From Hyperoplus lanceolatus (taxonomy: Eukaryota > Chordata > Actinopteri > Uranoscopiformes > Ammodytidae), in NCBI GenBank assembly GCA_026929865.2, contig CM049395.1, forward strand, positions 36,026,001 to 36,090,000: a stretch of DNA of 64,000 nucleotides. Reading direction: 5' to 3'. The notes below the pieces were generated by a model. It saw nothing but the letters and a program-made list of their open reading frames with translations. It did no database searches and was not told the origin of the DNA. Both the position numbers and the translations under genes were made by a program. Below, piece by piece: positions 63,840 to 64,000 of this stretch (position 1 is the first letter of the stretch; each line of letters opens with the position of its first letter).

Positions 63840-64000
63840 CTCCATTTTGCTGTCCTCCCTTATCCCACACCCCCCACTTTCATCTCTCCAGCAGGGGCTG
63901 TCTCCTCGCTGGCAGAGCGACCAAATAATGGAGCTTGTCACAGGCCCTTGTTCTTTGTGGGTTTTTTTTTTTTCGGGGCCCAAGAAAAATGCAAACACTC

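Overview
The window is vertebrate, almost certainly teleost, nuclear DNA. Three things suggest this: many long (CA)n, (CT)n and (GA)n microsatellites, a tRNA-derived SINE of the type common in teleosts, and relics of transposon families I associate with bony fish (Tc1/mariner, short TIR elements, an L2-type LINE). All family assignments rest on recall of consensus sequences; nothing was searched.

I find no host protein-coding exon, tRNA, rRNA, recognisable microRNA or CRISPR array that I can defend. The long open frames are run through dinucleotide repeats, lie inside transposons, or have pyrimidine-rich or otherwise unremarkable composition. The window is therefore either a gene desert or the inside of a very large intron.

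Layout: 1-5 kb holds the remnant of a DNA transposon, CA/GT repeats and a complete 1.09-kb Tc1/mariner-type non-autonomous element (3651-4740). 6-9.5 kb is AT-rich sequence with the texture of conserved non-coding DNA. 10.1-12.9 kb is a transposon cluster: a 440-bp element, a 1007-bp element flanked by TAA, and directly beside it a decayed Tc1 transposase remnant on the minus strand. 14-20.3 kb is mostly non-repetitive with several candidate regulatory blocks. 20.3-20.8 kb holds the 3' end of an L2-like LINE. Copies of one short MITE family lie at 22.1, 28.3 and 48.9 kb, and a second repeat family has copies at 31.4 and 40.3 kb. A LINE endpiece lies at 37.2 kb, a SINE at 49.2 kb and a 1.07-kb TIR element at 61.6 kb.

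Between these repeats lie blocks rich in homeodomain, POU-octamer and GATA-like words in low-complexity-free sequence (for example 25.1-25.7, 28.8-29.3, 46.3-46.6, 56.5-57.5 and 59.9-60.6 kb). They look like the conserved non-coding elements that surround vertebrate developmental regulator genes. That reading is inference from texture only, because conservation cannot be seen in one sequence. I found no evidence of a new multi-gene system; the most useful discoveries are the transposon families with copies inside this window and the candidate regulatory blocks.
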